Source: Leyella lascolaii
GTDB lineage: Bacteria; Bacteroidota; Bacteroidia; Bacteroidales; Bacteroidaceae
Assembly: GCF_900079775.1 (NCBI RefSeq)
Contig: NZ_LT556050.1
Coordinates: 220,704 to 284,703, forward strand
Reading direction: 5' to 3'
DNA: 64,000 bases
The notes below the pieces were generated by a model. It was not told the origin of the DNA and searched no databases. It saw only the letters and a program-made list of their open reading frames with translations. Every line of letters begins with the position of its first letter. The first letter of the stretch is position 1. The position numbers and the translations under genes are program-made. Of this stretch, positions 37,101 through 45,685 are shown piece by piece.

Positions 37101-37647
37101 AGACGACGGCGGAACTGTGATACCTGCCGAGGGCACAAATGATGAAAGCGACGCTCAGGGCGGAACGACAATAGTTCCCGAGCCGGAAACGCCCGTACAG
37201 CCGGAGAAGAAGCCCGAAACCGTGGATGAAGGCGTGACTGTCAGTCCGGCTGCAGACAAGGAGAAGGAAGACAGGAAGGACGAAGCCGTGCGGCAAGAGC
37301 ACACGGTGAGTCCTGCTCCGGGCAAGACGGAAGACGTGAAGAAAGACGTAATGACCGAGCCGGACGACTCTATAATAATACCTCTGGAGGAGCTCAAGGA
37401 CGACAGCACACAGAAAGAGAAGCCGAAAGAGGAGCCGAAACAGCCTCTGAAGAAGGAGGACGAGGGCGGCAAGACCACTCCAAAGGAACAGCAGGAGGAA
37501 GACAGCGGACAGGAGAAGAAGCAGCCCGCGGAGCAGCTCGAGGAAGAGTTCTACTTCGACGACACCCCTCAGGACACCGGCAACAAGCGGAAGAAAGACG
37601 TTCCTGACGTGACAGACGACGAATATTACGACCTTGAAGGCTTCTGA
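34159..37647 (+). CDS. porW: TPR lipoprotein, PorW/SprE-like type IX secretion component
   Basis: 1162 residues. A lipoprotein signal (LVAALGLMTIAAC, Cys near 24) is followed by STQKNTAKSRWWHAFNARYNTYYNGAQAYIEG, the conserved start of PorW/SprE proteins, then repeated TPR-like helices (about 100-400 and 550-760). Residues 960-1162 are a Glu/Lys/Pro/Asp-rich low-complexity tail ending in VTDDEYYDLEGF. PorW/SprE is an outer-membrane-associated factor needed for type IX secretion and gliding. It is directly followed by porX. The assignment rests on the N-terminus, the architecture and the neighbour. Confidence 0.75.
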   Translation: MRHRNAKYFSILVAALGLMTIAACSTQKNTAKSRWWHAFNARYNTYYNGAQAYIEGSLEKEQGNRDNFTEMIPLYTVGNKNSRELGKSNFDRAIEKCQKAIKLHSIKRKPVWTKNRRKTEKDLEWLGRKEYNPFLWKAWLLMGRSQFNKGDFDEAASTFSYMSRLYQTQPAIYGKARAWLAKCYLEEGWIYDAEDVIRNMQRDSIHWQARKEWDYTYASYYIHTGDYAKAIPYLRKVIKHEMRSKQRAREWYLMGQLHSALGNKAEAMKAYKRVIRQNPPYEVEFNARIAMTEVMSGSQSKKMIKRLRRMASSDKNKDYLDQVYYAIGNIYLTQKDTLNAIIAYEKGNSGSTRNGIEKGVLLLKLGGLYWERERYSDAQRCYGEAIGLLDKERKDYEELSRRSKVLDELVPYTDAVHLQDSLQALAKMGEKERNEAIDRVIEELKKKEKEEQDRLAEQNAQNVIAQNGGNAGNTGNANRQNQRPGNKSSVWYFYNQMAVNQGKAEFQKIWGKRENVDNWQRVNKTVVAFDTPQEMTEEQLDSIARAEALADSLEQVTDSAQNDPHKREYYLKQIPFTEEQVQASNLIIMDGLYNSGVIFKDKLDNLPLSEKALRRITDSYPEYENMADVFYHLFLLYSRMGEPQTAETYVEKLRQSYPESPWTTLLTDPYFAENAKFGEHIEDSIYAATYDAFKADRLQEVAANLKISETRFPLGANRDKFIFIGGLGKLNNGDAEGCVTDMNMLVEKFPQSELSNLAGMIVNGVKAGRRIYGGKFDMSNVWERRTETMAPADSTAEKTLSNERNTDFLFIFAYSPDSVDENRLLYELAKYNFTSYMVRNFDIVIEPMEGINRMTVSGFRNYDEALQYARQLYGQQNIIRQAAHSRTIIISKTNLPLLGTKYSYDDYDKFYNKHFAPLKVSTLHLLTEPTEITTVRRKDNGMTPEEIDRLLDNGTFIDNGLDVEPAETGTIVAPEETAPEKDDGGTVIPAEGTNDESDAQGGTTIVPEPETPVQPEKKPETVDEGVTVSPAADKEKEDRKDEAVRQEHTVSPAPGKTEDVKKDVMTEPDDSIIIPLEELKDDSTQKEKPKEEPKQPLKKEDEGGKTTPKEQQEEDSGQEKKQPAEQLEEEFYFDDTPQDTGNKRKKDVPDVTDDEYYDLEGF

Positions 37648-37729
37648 GAAGACTTGCGGCTGCACCGCCGGACAGCCTCCGCCACACAGCCGGAGACACG
37701 ACAACACAAACAGACAAAACATCAGACAT

Positions 37730-39286
37730 ATGACAAACGGTTTGCTATTATGGGTGGATGATGAGATTGAGCTGCTCAAGGCACACATCATCTTCCTCGA
37801 GAAAAAGGGCTATGAAGTGGTCACCGTGAGCAATGGCACCGACGCGATAGACCGATGCCGGCAGACCACATTCGACCTTATACTGCTCGACGAGATGATG
37901 CCCGGACTGACAGGACTCGAGACTCTGCAGCAGATAAAGGAGATATCGCCTGCGACACCGGTGGTGATGGTGACCAAAAGCGAGGAAGAGAACATCATGG
38001 ACCAGGCTATAGGCTCGAAGATTGCCGACTATCTCATAAAGCCGGTGAACCCGAACCAGATTCTGCTGACACTGAAAAAGAACATACACAAGAAGCAGAT
38101 AGTGACCGAAGTGACGCAGAGCAGCTATCAGCAGAACTTCGGCAACATAGCCATGCAGATAATGGAGAGCCGCACATACAACGACTGGACTGACATATAC
38201 AGGCGGCTCGTGCACTGGGAACTGGAGCTGAGCAGCACCAGCAGCTCCATGACAGAGACACTGCAGATGCAGAAGGAGGAGGCTAACATAGGATTCTCCA
38301 AATATGTGAAAAACAACTATATGGACTGGATGTCGCCCTCCGGCGACACGGAACGGCCGCTCATGAGTCCTGACATATTCAAGAAGAAGGTGTTCCCGTT
38401 GCTCAACGAAGGCGAGAAAGTGTTTCTCATAGTGATAGACAACTTCAGATATGACCAGTGGCGGGTCATCGCACAGGAGGTGGGAGACATGTTCGACATC
38501 GACGAGGACATGTATATGAGCATCCTGCCCACAGCCACCCAATATGCGCGCAACGCCATATTCAGCGGTCTGATGCCGAGCAGGATAGCCGAGATGTTCC
38601 CCGATCTGTGGGTGGACGAGGACGAGGATGAAGGCAAGAACCTCAACGAGGAGCCGCTGATAAGGACACAGATAGAACGGTTCAGGCGTCACGACACCTT
38701 CAGCTATCACAAGATAAACGGCACGGCTGGCGGTGAGAAGATAGTGGAACGGCTGAACGAACTGCTCAGAAACGACCTCAACGTGATAGTGGTGAACTTC
38801 ATCGACATGCTCTCACACGCACGCACGGAGTCGAAGATGGTGAGAGAGCTCGCCAACACCGAGTCAGCCTACCGCAGCATAACGCTGAGCTGGTTCAGAC
38901 ACTCGGTGATGAGCGAACTGCTGAAAAGGCTGTCTGAGACAGGATGCAAGGTGATAATAACCACCGACCACGGCAGTATAAGGGCTTCGAAAGCCGTAAA
39001 GATTGTGGGCGACCGCAACACCAACACCAACCTGCGTTACAAACTGGGCAAGAATCTGAACTTCAACGCCAAGGACGTATTCGTGATAAAAGACCCGAGG
39101 AAGGCTCATCTGCCGGCTCCCAACCTGAGTACCGCATACGTGTTCGCCACAGGCAACTCCTTCTTCGCCTATCCCAACAACTACAACTACTACGTGTCCT
39201 ACTACAAGAATACGTTCCAGCACGGCGGCATATCCATGGAGGAGATGCTCGTTCCGCTGATAACGCTTACTTCAAGAAAACGATAA
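37730..39286 (+). CDS. porX: PorX response regulator with PglZ phosphatase-like domain
   Basis: 518 residues from MTNGLLLWVDDE; the open frame extends 32 codons upstream into the porW end and is rejected. An N-terminal receiver domain has the acidic pair VDDE, the phospho-acceptor Asp54 in LILLDEMMPG, and Lys in YLIKPVNP. A helical linker leads to a PglZ/alkaline-phosphatase-like domain with VIDNFRYDQWR near 244-254, the TATQYARNAIFSGLMPS nucleophile region and TTDHGSIRASK. PorX with sensor PorY and an ECF sigma factor controls type IX secretion genes, and the PglZ domain hydrolyses oligonucleotides in characterised homologues. porY is not in the window. Confidence 0.93.
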   Translation: MTNGLLLWVDDEIELLKAHIIFLEKKGYEVVTVSNGTDAIDRCRQTTFDLILLDEMMPGLTGLETLQQIKEISPATPVVMVTKSEEENIMDQAIGSKIADYLIKPVNPNQILLTLKKNIHKKQIVTEVTQSSYQQNFGNIAMQIMESRTYNDWTDIYRRLVHWELELSSTSSSMTETLQMQKEEANIGFSKYVKNNYMDWMSPSGDTERPLMSPDIFKKKVFPLLNEGEKVFLIVIDNFRYDQWRVIAQEVGDMFDIDEDMYMSILPTATQYARNAIFSGLMPSRIAEMFPDLWVDEDEDEGKNLNEEPLIRTQIERFRRHDTFSYHKINGTAGGEKIVERLNELLRNDLNVIVVNFIDMLSHARTESKMVRELANTESAYRSITLSWFRHSVMSELLKRLSETGCKVIITTDHGSIRASKAVKIVGDRNTNTNLRYKLGKNLNFNAKDVFVIKDPRKAHLPAPNLSTAYVFATGNSFFAYPNNYNYYVSYYKNTFQHGGISMEEMLVPLITLTSRKR

Positions 39287-39297
39287 AAAACAAAGAT

Positions 39298-39711
39298 ATG
39301 GAAATAAGAATCAACTCACTCGACCAGATAGATGCCGCCGCAGAACAGTTTGCGGCTTGCATGAAAGACTCTAAAGTGTTCGCCTTCTACGGCAAGATGG
39401 GCGCGGGAAAGACCACATTCATCAAGGCTCTGTGCGAGCACATGGGCGTAAAGGATGTCATCACCTCGCCCACATTCGCCATAGTGAACGAGTATGAGTC
39501 GGAAACGACAGGCGGACAGATATTCCACTTCGACTTCTACCGCATAAAGAAGCTCGAGGAGGTGTACGACCTCGGATATGAGGAATATTTCTACGGCGGG
39601 GCTTACTGCTTCATAGAGTGGCCCGAACTGATAGAGGACCTGCTGCCGGAGAATGCGGTAAAGGTGACAATAAAGGAAAACGCGGACGGCAGCCGATCCG
39701 TGACGATGTAA
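39298..39711 (+). CDS. tsaE: tRNA threonylcarbamoyladenosine biosynthesis ATPase TsaE
   Basis: ATPase partner of TsaBD in t6A37 synthesis of tRNAs. 137 residues from MEIRINSLDQID, 11 bases after porX; longer in-frame starts overlap porX out of frame and are rejected. Walker A YGKMGAGKTTF near residues 30-40, the switch-like SPTFAIVNEYE near 59-69, HFDFYRIKKLEEVYDLGYEEY (family DLYR) and FIEWPE near 103-108. Complete and typical. Confidence 0.95.
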   Translation: MEIRINSLDQIDAAAEQFAACMKDSKVFAFYGKMGAGKTTFIKALCEHMGVKDVITSPTFAIVNEYESETTGGQIFHFDFYRIKKLEEVYDLGYEEYFYGGAYCFIEWPELIEDLLPENAVKVTIKENADGSRSVTM

Positions 39712-39804
39712 TACTCATACATCTGCGAGGATATTGAAAAGAAACGGCTGCAGCGGGACATAACGCCCGACGACTTGTGCCCACGCACAGACATACACCC
39801 GACT

Positions 39805-39839
39805 TCATGCGCGCCTGCCGACAAGGAGGGCGCGCATGA
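39805..39839. terminator. Hairpin downstream of tsaE
   Basis: Arms 39805-39815 (TCATGCGCGCC) and 39829-39839 pair perfectly over 11 bp, about 95 bases after the tsaE stop. No T-run follows, so it is terminator-like only. Confidence 0.45.
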
Positions 39840-40079
39840 TGTGTCTTATAGCCGCAATGATACCAATAATAACGAAAAACGTAAGACTGACAACATGTCA
39901 CCTACAGGATGACGCGCACACATCTGTCACATCGCGGCAGACGAAAGTGAGCGCTTTAAGGAAAAAACGAAAACCAGCGATGCGACTTTTTGTCATATAT
40001 GACACGTATGTCCGGACACCGGACAATGAACGGTAACGCACCGTGAAAAATGCTTTCACTGCTCCGTAAGCACTTGGCT

Positions 40080-40535
40080 AAACGCATATTTATGCAGAAA
40101 CGGAAGTAAAAAATATTGACAGAATATTTTCGCAAAACAGAAACGGGAAACCGACTGTGACGGCTTCACGGCATGCCCAAAACGCTTCTCAGACGTCACA
40201 GGATGCCGTCCGTACCGCCATCCGGTGGAATTTCCACGACAGGACGCGCACTTCAGTGATATGGAAAAGCACGTTCTGCCACTCAAAAAGGACTCTTCCA
40301 CGACACAGGAAAGCCCGTTCGGCAGCACGAAAGAGGCTCTTCCGCATCACCGGAAAGGCTTGTCTGCGGCACCGGAAAAGCCAACCTGCTGTGCGTCAGC
40401 GCATTACGCAAGTGCCTCAAAAACCGCGTATTTGCAGCCGGATGGTCTCGTGCGCGCGCAGACGGCAGTATTGCAGGCTTACTGCTGCATATTTATGCAT
40501 CAGCGGTCGGAACACCGTATATTTATGCAAACGCA
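40080..40535. repeat. Dispersed composite element, copy 2
   Basis: GCATATTTATGCA (40084-40096), AGTAAAAAATATTGACA ... GCAAAACAGAAACGG (40105-40146, 32 of the outer bases identical to copy 1), array D, CGCGTATTTGC (40425-40435), then GCATATTTATGCA near 40488 and GTATATTTATGCA near 40518. The order is the same as in the 31 kb copy, on the same strand. Ends are approximate. Confidence 0.6.
40159..40401. repeat. 22-bp-period array D
   Basis: About eleven units. The clearest are 40247-40268, 40269-40290, 40291-40312, 40313-40334 and 40335-40356, each 22 bp, then one of 23 bp. They start CGCACTTCAG, GCACGTTCTG, GACTCTTCCA, GCCCGTTCGG and GGCTCTTCCG and end in GGAAAA, CAGGAAA, CGAAAGA or CCGGAAA. 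Confidence 0.8.
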
Positions 40536-40655
40536 TTCATGCGCGCATGACTGTCATACTGCCGCATGCCGGGCATTGTAAGTACGACGCACGGTATGAC
40601 ATGTGTGCCGCACCGACCGCACCATGTCATGCCGCCGCCCGACACCTCCACAAAC

Positions 40656-40691
40656 GAAAAAAGGCATGCTCCGGCAAAACCGGAACATGCC
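40656..40691 (-). terminator. trxA terminator
   Basis: Arms 40663-40674 and 40680-40691 pair over 12 bp with one mismatch. On the minus strand CCTTTTTTCG follows, 28 bases after the trxA stop. Confidence 0.8.
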
Positions 40692-40718
40692 ATGCATTTC
40701 ACATATCTTCTCTTGTCA

Positions 40719-41036
40719 TTACTTCAGAAGAGCGTCGAACTTCTCCTGGAGGACAGCTTTTGTGGTGGCACCAACAAACTTGTCGACAAGCTCTCCGTTC
40801 TTGAAGAAGAGCAGAGTCGGGATTGTACGCACGCCGAAATCGGACGCCAACTCGTCGTTTTCCTCCACATCACACTTTCCTACGACTATTTTACCGTCGT
40901 AGTCTTCGGCGAGTTCCGAAATAACAGGCGAAAGCATACGGCACGGTCCGCACCATGTAGCCCACAGGTCAACAACCAAAGGCAGTCCGCCATTCTTATA
41001 ACTCTCAAAATTCTCAGTCGTAATCTTAACTTCCAT
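40719..41036 (-). CDS. trxA: Thioredoxin
   Basis: Cytoplasmic disulfide reductant. 105 residues without signal peptide; the active site WCGPC is at residues 28-32, the buried Asp in VVDLWATW, and the cis-Pro in RTIPTLLFF near 72-80. Normal length and sequence. It lies 80 bp downstream of dnaE on the same strand. No TAnnTTTG box is obvious in the short gap, so it may be read from dnaE or from a weaker promoter. Confidence 0.97.
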   Translation of the reverse strand: MEVKITTENFESYKNGGLPLVVDLWATWCGPCRMLSPVISELAEDYDGKIVVGKCDVEENDELASDFGVRTIPTLLFFKNGELVDKFVGATTKAVLQEKFDALLK

Positions 41037-41116
41037 TTGCTTATATTGATTTGATGTTATTACTATATGATGACATGTCTTGTCATATTACACACTGTGC
41101 AAAGACCATGCCATTT

Positions 41117-44100
41117 TCAGTTCAAAGTATATGTCAGTGCCGGACAGCTCTCGAGGTATGATATGAGAGAGGCGTTGATGTCCACCTCATTGCCCCTGCT
41201 CACGAGCAGGACATCCCTCTTGTGCTCCGCGTCATACATCTGGAAAAAGAGCGGAACCCTGCCCGGATTGCTTCTGATGACAGTCGCAAGGTCGGTCATC
41301 TGCGTGTCGTCGAGCACCGAAGTGTTCACCGCTATGGTGAGCTTCTCTATGTATTTGTCCTTCACATCGTTGAGAAAGTCGACGCTCTGTATGCGTATGT
41401 CGAACAATTCGGAGTTGTCGCGGAACCGCGGTACGCACTTGGCGGTGACATAAACCGTGTATCCTTCCTTGAACATATGCTGCCATTTAGCCCACTCGTC
41501 GTTGAAAAGCGCAAGCTCGCCCGGACCCTCATAATCCTCTATCGTCACAAATCCGAACGGCTTGTTGGTTCTCGACGACCAGCGCGACACCACTCCCGTG
41601 ACGATGCCTCCGAACGTCATGGAAGACAGTCTGGACAGTTTTTTCTTGTCGGCGTCGCGTCCCACGTCCGCGCAATGCAGGTTGCACATCTTGCGCAACA
41701 CCACCGAATAGTCGTCGAGCGGATGGGCTGATAGATATATTCCCACGAGATCGCGCTCCTTGTTGAGCTTCTCTATGGTGCTCCACGGCTCAGCCTGAGG
41801 CACCTGAGGCTTTGCGATGTCCACCGAGTCGAACCCTCCGAAGAGCGAGTTGCGCGCCTGCAACATCTCCATCTGGTAGAGCTGGCCGTAGCGCACGAGC
41901 GTGTCGAGGAACATCTCTCCCCTTGTCGTCACCCCGAAATACTGCTCCCGCTTTATGCCGAAACTGTCGAATCCGCCGCTCAGTGCGAGACTTTCGAATG
42001 CCTTACGGTTTACTGCCGAGAGATTGACCCGCTGCGCGAAGTCGTAGATGTCTTTGTAGGGACCGTTCTTCTCACGCTCTTCTATGATGGCTTGAGCGGC
42101 AGAATCGCCCATGCCTTTCACCGCCGCAAGACCGAAACGCACCTCTCCCTTCTTGTTGGCACTGAACTTGTGGCGGCTCTCATTGACGTCCGGACCGAGA
42201 CACTTTATACCCATCGCCTGACACTCGCTCATGAGTTTGGTTATCTTTCCGATGTCGTTGAGACACCGGCTCATGTTTCCAGCCATGAACTCAGCCGGAT
42301 AGTGCGCCTTGAGATATGCCGTCTGGTATGCCACCCATGAGTAGCACGTGGCGTGACTCTTGTTGAACGCATAAGAAGCGAACTTCTCCCAGTCTGCCCA
42401 TATCTTCTCGAGCACCTTCGGGTCGTGCCCGTTAGCCTTTCCACCCTCGATGAACTTGGGTTTCATCTTGTCCACAATGTCCTTCTTCTTCTTACCCATC
42501 GCCTTACGCAGAGCGTCGCTCTCGCCTCGCGTGAAGTTGGCGAGCTGTCGGGAGAGAAGCATGACCTGCTCCTGATAGACGGTGATGCCGTAGGTGTCCT
42601 TGAGGTATTTCTCCATGCAGGGGATGTCGTATTTTATCTCCTCCTGCCCGTTCTTACGCCTGATGAACTGCGGTATGTAGTCCATAGGACCGGGACGGTA
42701 GAGGGCGTTCATGGCTATGAGGTCCTCAAAGACGGTGGGTTTGAGCTCGCGCAGATACTTCTGCATGCCGGCGGACTCAAACTGGAATGTGCCCACAGTG
42801 CGTCCTTCCTGATACAGCTTGTATGTCAGCTCGTCGTCGATGGGTATGTTGTCGAGGTCCACCTCCACCCCTCGCGTAATCTTTATGTTATCTACGGTCT
42901 CCTTGAGTATCGACAGTGTGCTCAGTCCGAGGAAGTCCATCTTTATCAGTCCGGTCTCTTCTATCACATGTCCGTCATACTGTGTGGTCAGCAGTTTGTG
43001 TCCGGGGTCTGCCTTGTCTTCCGCTGTGCTCACCGGAACCCAGTCGCTTATGGCGTCGCGACAGATAATAGTGCCGCACGCATGTATGCCCGTGCCACGC
43101 ACGGTTCCCTCGAGCATTCTGGCGTAACGTATGGTGTTGCTCATCTGCGGGTCGGCGCTCGCCTCAGCCTCACGCAGTTCCGGCACCGCCTTTATGGCGT
43201 TGGGCAGGTTCATTTTCATACCGTCCGGCAGACGGTCGGGTATCGCCTTGCACAGACGGTTTGATATGTCGAGCGGCAGTTTCTCCACACGTGCGACGTC
43301 CTTTATGGAGTTCTTGGTAGCCATTGTGCCGTATGTGATGATGTGCGCCACCTTGTCGTGCCCGTACTTGTCCTCCACCCACTCGAGCACACGGCCTCTT
43401 CCGTCATCGTCGAAGTCGGTATCTATATCAGGCAAAGAGATTCGGTCAGGATTCAGGAAACGCTCGAACAGCAGGTCATATTTTATAGGATCAATCTTGG
43501 TGATGCCAAGACAGTACGCCACGACCGACCCGGCAGCCGAGCCACGACCCGGTCCCACGAGCACGCCGAGCTCGTTTCGGGCGGCGTTGATGAAGTCCTG
43601 CACGATGAGGAAGTATCCCGGGAAGCCCATCGTCTTCATGATGTGGAGCTCGAACTTCACTCTTTCAGCCACCTCATCGGGTATCGGGTCGCCATACAGA
43701 CGCCTCGCTCCGTCGTACGCGAGCTTCGCAAGATAGTCAGCTTCGAACTTTATCCGGTATATCTTCTCTATGCCTCCGAGGTGCTTTATCTTCTTGTCGG
43801 CTTCCTCCTTAGGCAACGGATTCTCCCCGTTCTCATCGGTAGTGAACTCCTCATACAGCTGTTGCTCAGTGTATTTACGCCTTATGTCGTCCTCCGTTCC
43901 GAACTCGGCAGGGATGGGGAAGAACGGCATGATGGGGTCGTGGTCAATGCTGTACATCTCAACCTTGTCGAGAATCTCCAGCGTGTTTGCCATAACCTGT
44001 GGCAAATCACCGAACACCGTGTTCATCTCAGCCCTCGTCTTGAACCACTCCTGCTTCGAGTATAGCATACGTTTCGGGTCGTCCAGATCCTTGCCTGTGG

Positions 44101-44839
44101 CAAGACAGAGCAGGTGGTCGTGCGCTTCGGCGTTGTCCTGGTCCACGAAATGCGCGTCGTTGGTGCACACCAGCTTCACTCCATACTCTCCGGCAAGCTC
44201 CATCATAGCCTTGTTCGCCTTCTGCTGGAGCGGGAACGTCTCCCTGTTAGCCCTTATATTTGGGTCCTTCACCTCGTGTCTCTGCAGCTCAAGATAATAA
44301 TCGTCGCCGAAGACACGTTTGTGCCACTCTATCGCCTCGCGCGCTCCGGCGATGTCGCCTTTAAGTATCTTCGACGGGACTTCGCCCGCTATACACGCCG
44401 AACAGACGATAAGGTCCTCGTGATAACGCTCGAGGTCGGCTCTGTCCGTACGAGGACGCATGTAATAACCGTCCACCCATGCGCGCGAGACAAGCTTTAT
44501 GAGGTTCTTGTATCCGTTATAGTTTTTCGCGAGAACGATGAGATGATATCCGCTCATGTCGCCCATCTCCTTCACCTTGTCCTCTTTCCGGCGTCGTGCG
44601 ACATACATCTCGCAGCCCAGGATTGGCTTGAAAAGCTCCTTGCCTTCCGCCTTCCGCTTTTTGTTTACACCCTTGCAATAATTATAGAATTCCTTTATTC
44701 CGAACATGTTGCCATGGTCTGTTATCGCCATGCCCCTCATCCCGTCTCCCACAGCCTTGTCTACGAGGCGCTGGATGCTGGACTGTCCGTCGAGAATAGA
44801 GTAATAAGTATGAACGTGCAGATGTACGAAATCTTCCAT
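41117..44839 (-). CDS. dnaE: DNA polymerase III subunit alpha
   Basis: Replicative polymerase catalytic subunit. About 1240 residues from MEDFVHLHVHTYYS; an ATG 6 bases further upstream is also possible. An N-terminal PHP domain (HLHVHTYYSILDG; TDHGNMFG), the polymerase core with LVGPGRGSAAGSVVAYCLGIT and the catalytic Asp pair in LPDIDTDFDDDGR near 430, LIAMNALYRPGPMDYI, the fingers region RGESDALRKAMGKKK, a helix-hairpin-helix region (PYKDIYDFAQRV) and a C-terminal OB fold. Complete. Divergent from psd, with consensus promoters on both sides. Confidence 0.97.
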   Translation of the reverse strand: MEDFVHLHVHTYYSILDGQSSIQRLVDKAVGDGMRGMAITDHGNMFGIKEFYNYCKGVNKKRKAEGKELFKPILGCEMYVARRRKEDKVKEMGDMSGYHLIVLAKNYNGYKNLIKLVSRAWVDGYYMRPRTDRADLERYHEDLIVCSACIAGEVPSKILKGDIAGAREAIEWHKRVFGDDYYLELQRHEVKDPNIRANRETFPLQQKANKAMMELAGEYGVKLVCTNDAHFVDQDNAEAHDHLLCLATGKDLDDPKRMLYSKQEWFKTRAEMNTVFGDLPQVMANTLEILDKVEMYSIDHDPIMPFFPIPAEFGTEDDIRRKYTEQQLYEEFTTDENGENPLPKEEADKKIKHLGGIEKIYRIKFEADYLAKLAYDGARRLYGDPIPDEVAERVKFELHIMKTMGFPGYFLIVQDFINAARNELGVLVGPGRGSAAGSVVAYCLGITKIDPIKYDLLFERFLNPDRISLPDIDTDFDDDGRGRVLEWVEDKYGHDKVAHIITYGTMATKNSIKDVARVEKLPLDISNRLCKAIPDRLPDGMKMNLPNAIKAVPELREAEASADPQMSNTIRYARMLEGTVRGTGIHACGTIICRDAISDWVPVSTAEDKADPGHKLLTTQYDGHVIEETGLIKMDFLGLSTLSILKETVDNIKITRGVEVDLDNIPIDDELTYKLYQEGRTVGTFQFESAGMQKYLRELKPTVFEDLIAMNALYRPGPMDYIPQFIRRKNGQEEIKYDIPCMEKYLKDTYGITVYQEQVMLLSRQLANFTRGESDALRKAMGKKKKDIVDKMKPKFIEGGKANGHDPKVLEKIWADWEKFASYAFNKSHATCYSWVAYQTAYLKAHYPAEFMAGNMSRCLNDIGKITKLMSECQAMGIKCLGPDVNESRHKFSANKKGEVRFGLAAVKGMGDSAAQAIIEEREKNGPYKDIYDFAQRVNLSAVNRKAFESLALSGGFDSFGIKREQYFGVTTRGEMFLDTLVRYGQLYQMEMLQARNSLFGGFDSVDIAKPQVPQAEPWSTIEKLNKERDLVGIYLSAHPLDDYSVVLRKMCNLHCADVGRDADKKKLSRLSSMTFGGIVTGVVSRWSSRTNKPFGFVTIEDYEGPGELALFNDEWAKWQHMFKEGYTVYVTAKCVPRFRDNSELFDIRIQSVDFLNDVKDKYIEKLTIAVNTSVLDDTQMTDLATVIRSNPGRVPLFFQMYDAEHKRDVLLVSRGNEVDINASLISYLESCPALTYTLN

Positions 44840-44859
44840 TTTCAAGCATAATTAGATTT

Positions 44860-44891
44860 CAAAGTTACCACTTTAAAACAACACCGCCAAA
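44860..44891 (-). promoter_or_regulatory. Full promoter of dnaE
   Basis: On the minus strand TTTG (44888-44891), a 20-bp spacer and TAACTTTG (44860-44867), about 20 bases before the dnaE start. Confidence 0.75.
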
Positions 44892-44907
44892 AGAATGACA
44901 TGAAAAA

Positions 44908-44939
44908 TTTGCCCAATCTTCAAAAAACAACTATCTTTG
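44908..44939 (+). promoter_or_regulatory. Full promoter of psd-pssA
   Basis: TTTG at 44908-44911 and TATCTTTG at 44932-44939 with a 20-bp spacer. Back-to-back with the dnaE promoter, with 16 bp between the two -33 elements. Confidence 0.75.
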
Positions 44940-44966
44940 CAGAAAGATAGATGTACATCAACAGTT

Positions 44967-45659
44967 ATGATAAAAAGGATTAAAAGACTGAAAAAAATAC
45001 GTCTGCACCGTGAAGGCACGGACACTCTTCTATACGGATTCATCATTCTCGCCGCCATAGCACTGCTGTTGTGGCGCGGTCTTGACAACAAGATACCGTT
45101 CTGGTTCTTCGTAGCCGTGGCAGTGGCTCTGTACGGTGTGGTTGTCAATTTCTTCCGTTGTCCCATCAGATACTTTCCCCAGGAAGATACCGAAAACATC
45201 GTTGTGGCACCTGCCGACGGCCGTATCGTAGTCATAGAAGAAGTGGATGAAGACCAGTATTTTCATGAAAAGCGCATCATGATAAGCATCTTCATGAGTC
45301 TTTTCAACGTTCACGCCAACTGGTTTCCCGTTGACGGGCATGTGAAACATGTACACCATCAGAATGGAAACTACCACAAGGCATGGCTTCCGAAGGCAAG
45401 CGAGGAAAACGAACACGCCGACATAATCATCACAACGCCCGACGGCAAGGACATACTGTGCCGTCAGATAGCAGGCGCAATGGCACGCCGGATTGTCACC
45501 TACGCCAAAGAGGGCGAGGAATGCTACATCGACGAGCATCTGGGATTCATAAAGTTCGGGTCGAGAGTGGACGTATATCTTCCGTTGGGAAGCGAGGTCT
45601 GCGTGAAGATGGGACAGAGCACGACCGGCGACCAGACAATAATAGCGAAGCTGAAATAA
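44967..45659 (+). CDS. psd: Phosphatidylserine decarboxylase (proenzyme)
   Basis: Makes phosphatidylethanolamine by a pyruvoyl-dependent decarboxylation. 230 residues from [17 protein letters not shown]; the small archaeal/Bacteroidetes-type Psd. Two N-terminal membrane segments (about 21-55), [32 protein letters not shown] near 108-126, and the autocleavage site [13 protein letters not shown] (Gly-Ser near 199-200), which yields the pyruvoyl group. It is followed after 26 bp by pssA, the preceding step of the pathway. Confidence 0.96.
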   Translation: MIKRIKRLKKIRLHREGTDTLLYGFIILAAIALLLWRGLDNKIPFWFFVAVAVALYGVVVNFFRCPIRYFPQEDTENIVVAPADGRIVVIEEVDEDQYFHEKRIMISIFMSLFNVHANWFPVDGHVKHVHHQNGNYHKAWLPKASEENEHADIIITTPDGKDILCRQIAGAMARRIVTYAKEGEECYIDEHLGFIKFGSRVDVYLPLGSEVCVKMGQSTTGDQTIIAKLK

Positions 45660-45685
45660 GACCATCGTTTCATAAAAGACATGAA

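Larger units (their letters stand above)
39712..40718. other. Gene-free stretch between convergent tsaE and trxA
   Basis: 1007 bases. It holds a hairpin after tsaE, the second composite element with 22-bp-period array D, and the trxA terminator. Open frames across it have no recognisable product. Confidence 0.7.

Noticed and set aside
36061..37791. 576-codon minus-strand frame opposite the end of porW
   Set aside because: Caused by codon bias of the GC-rich third positions in porW; the sequence is Val/Leu/His-rich with no family match.
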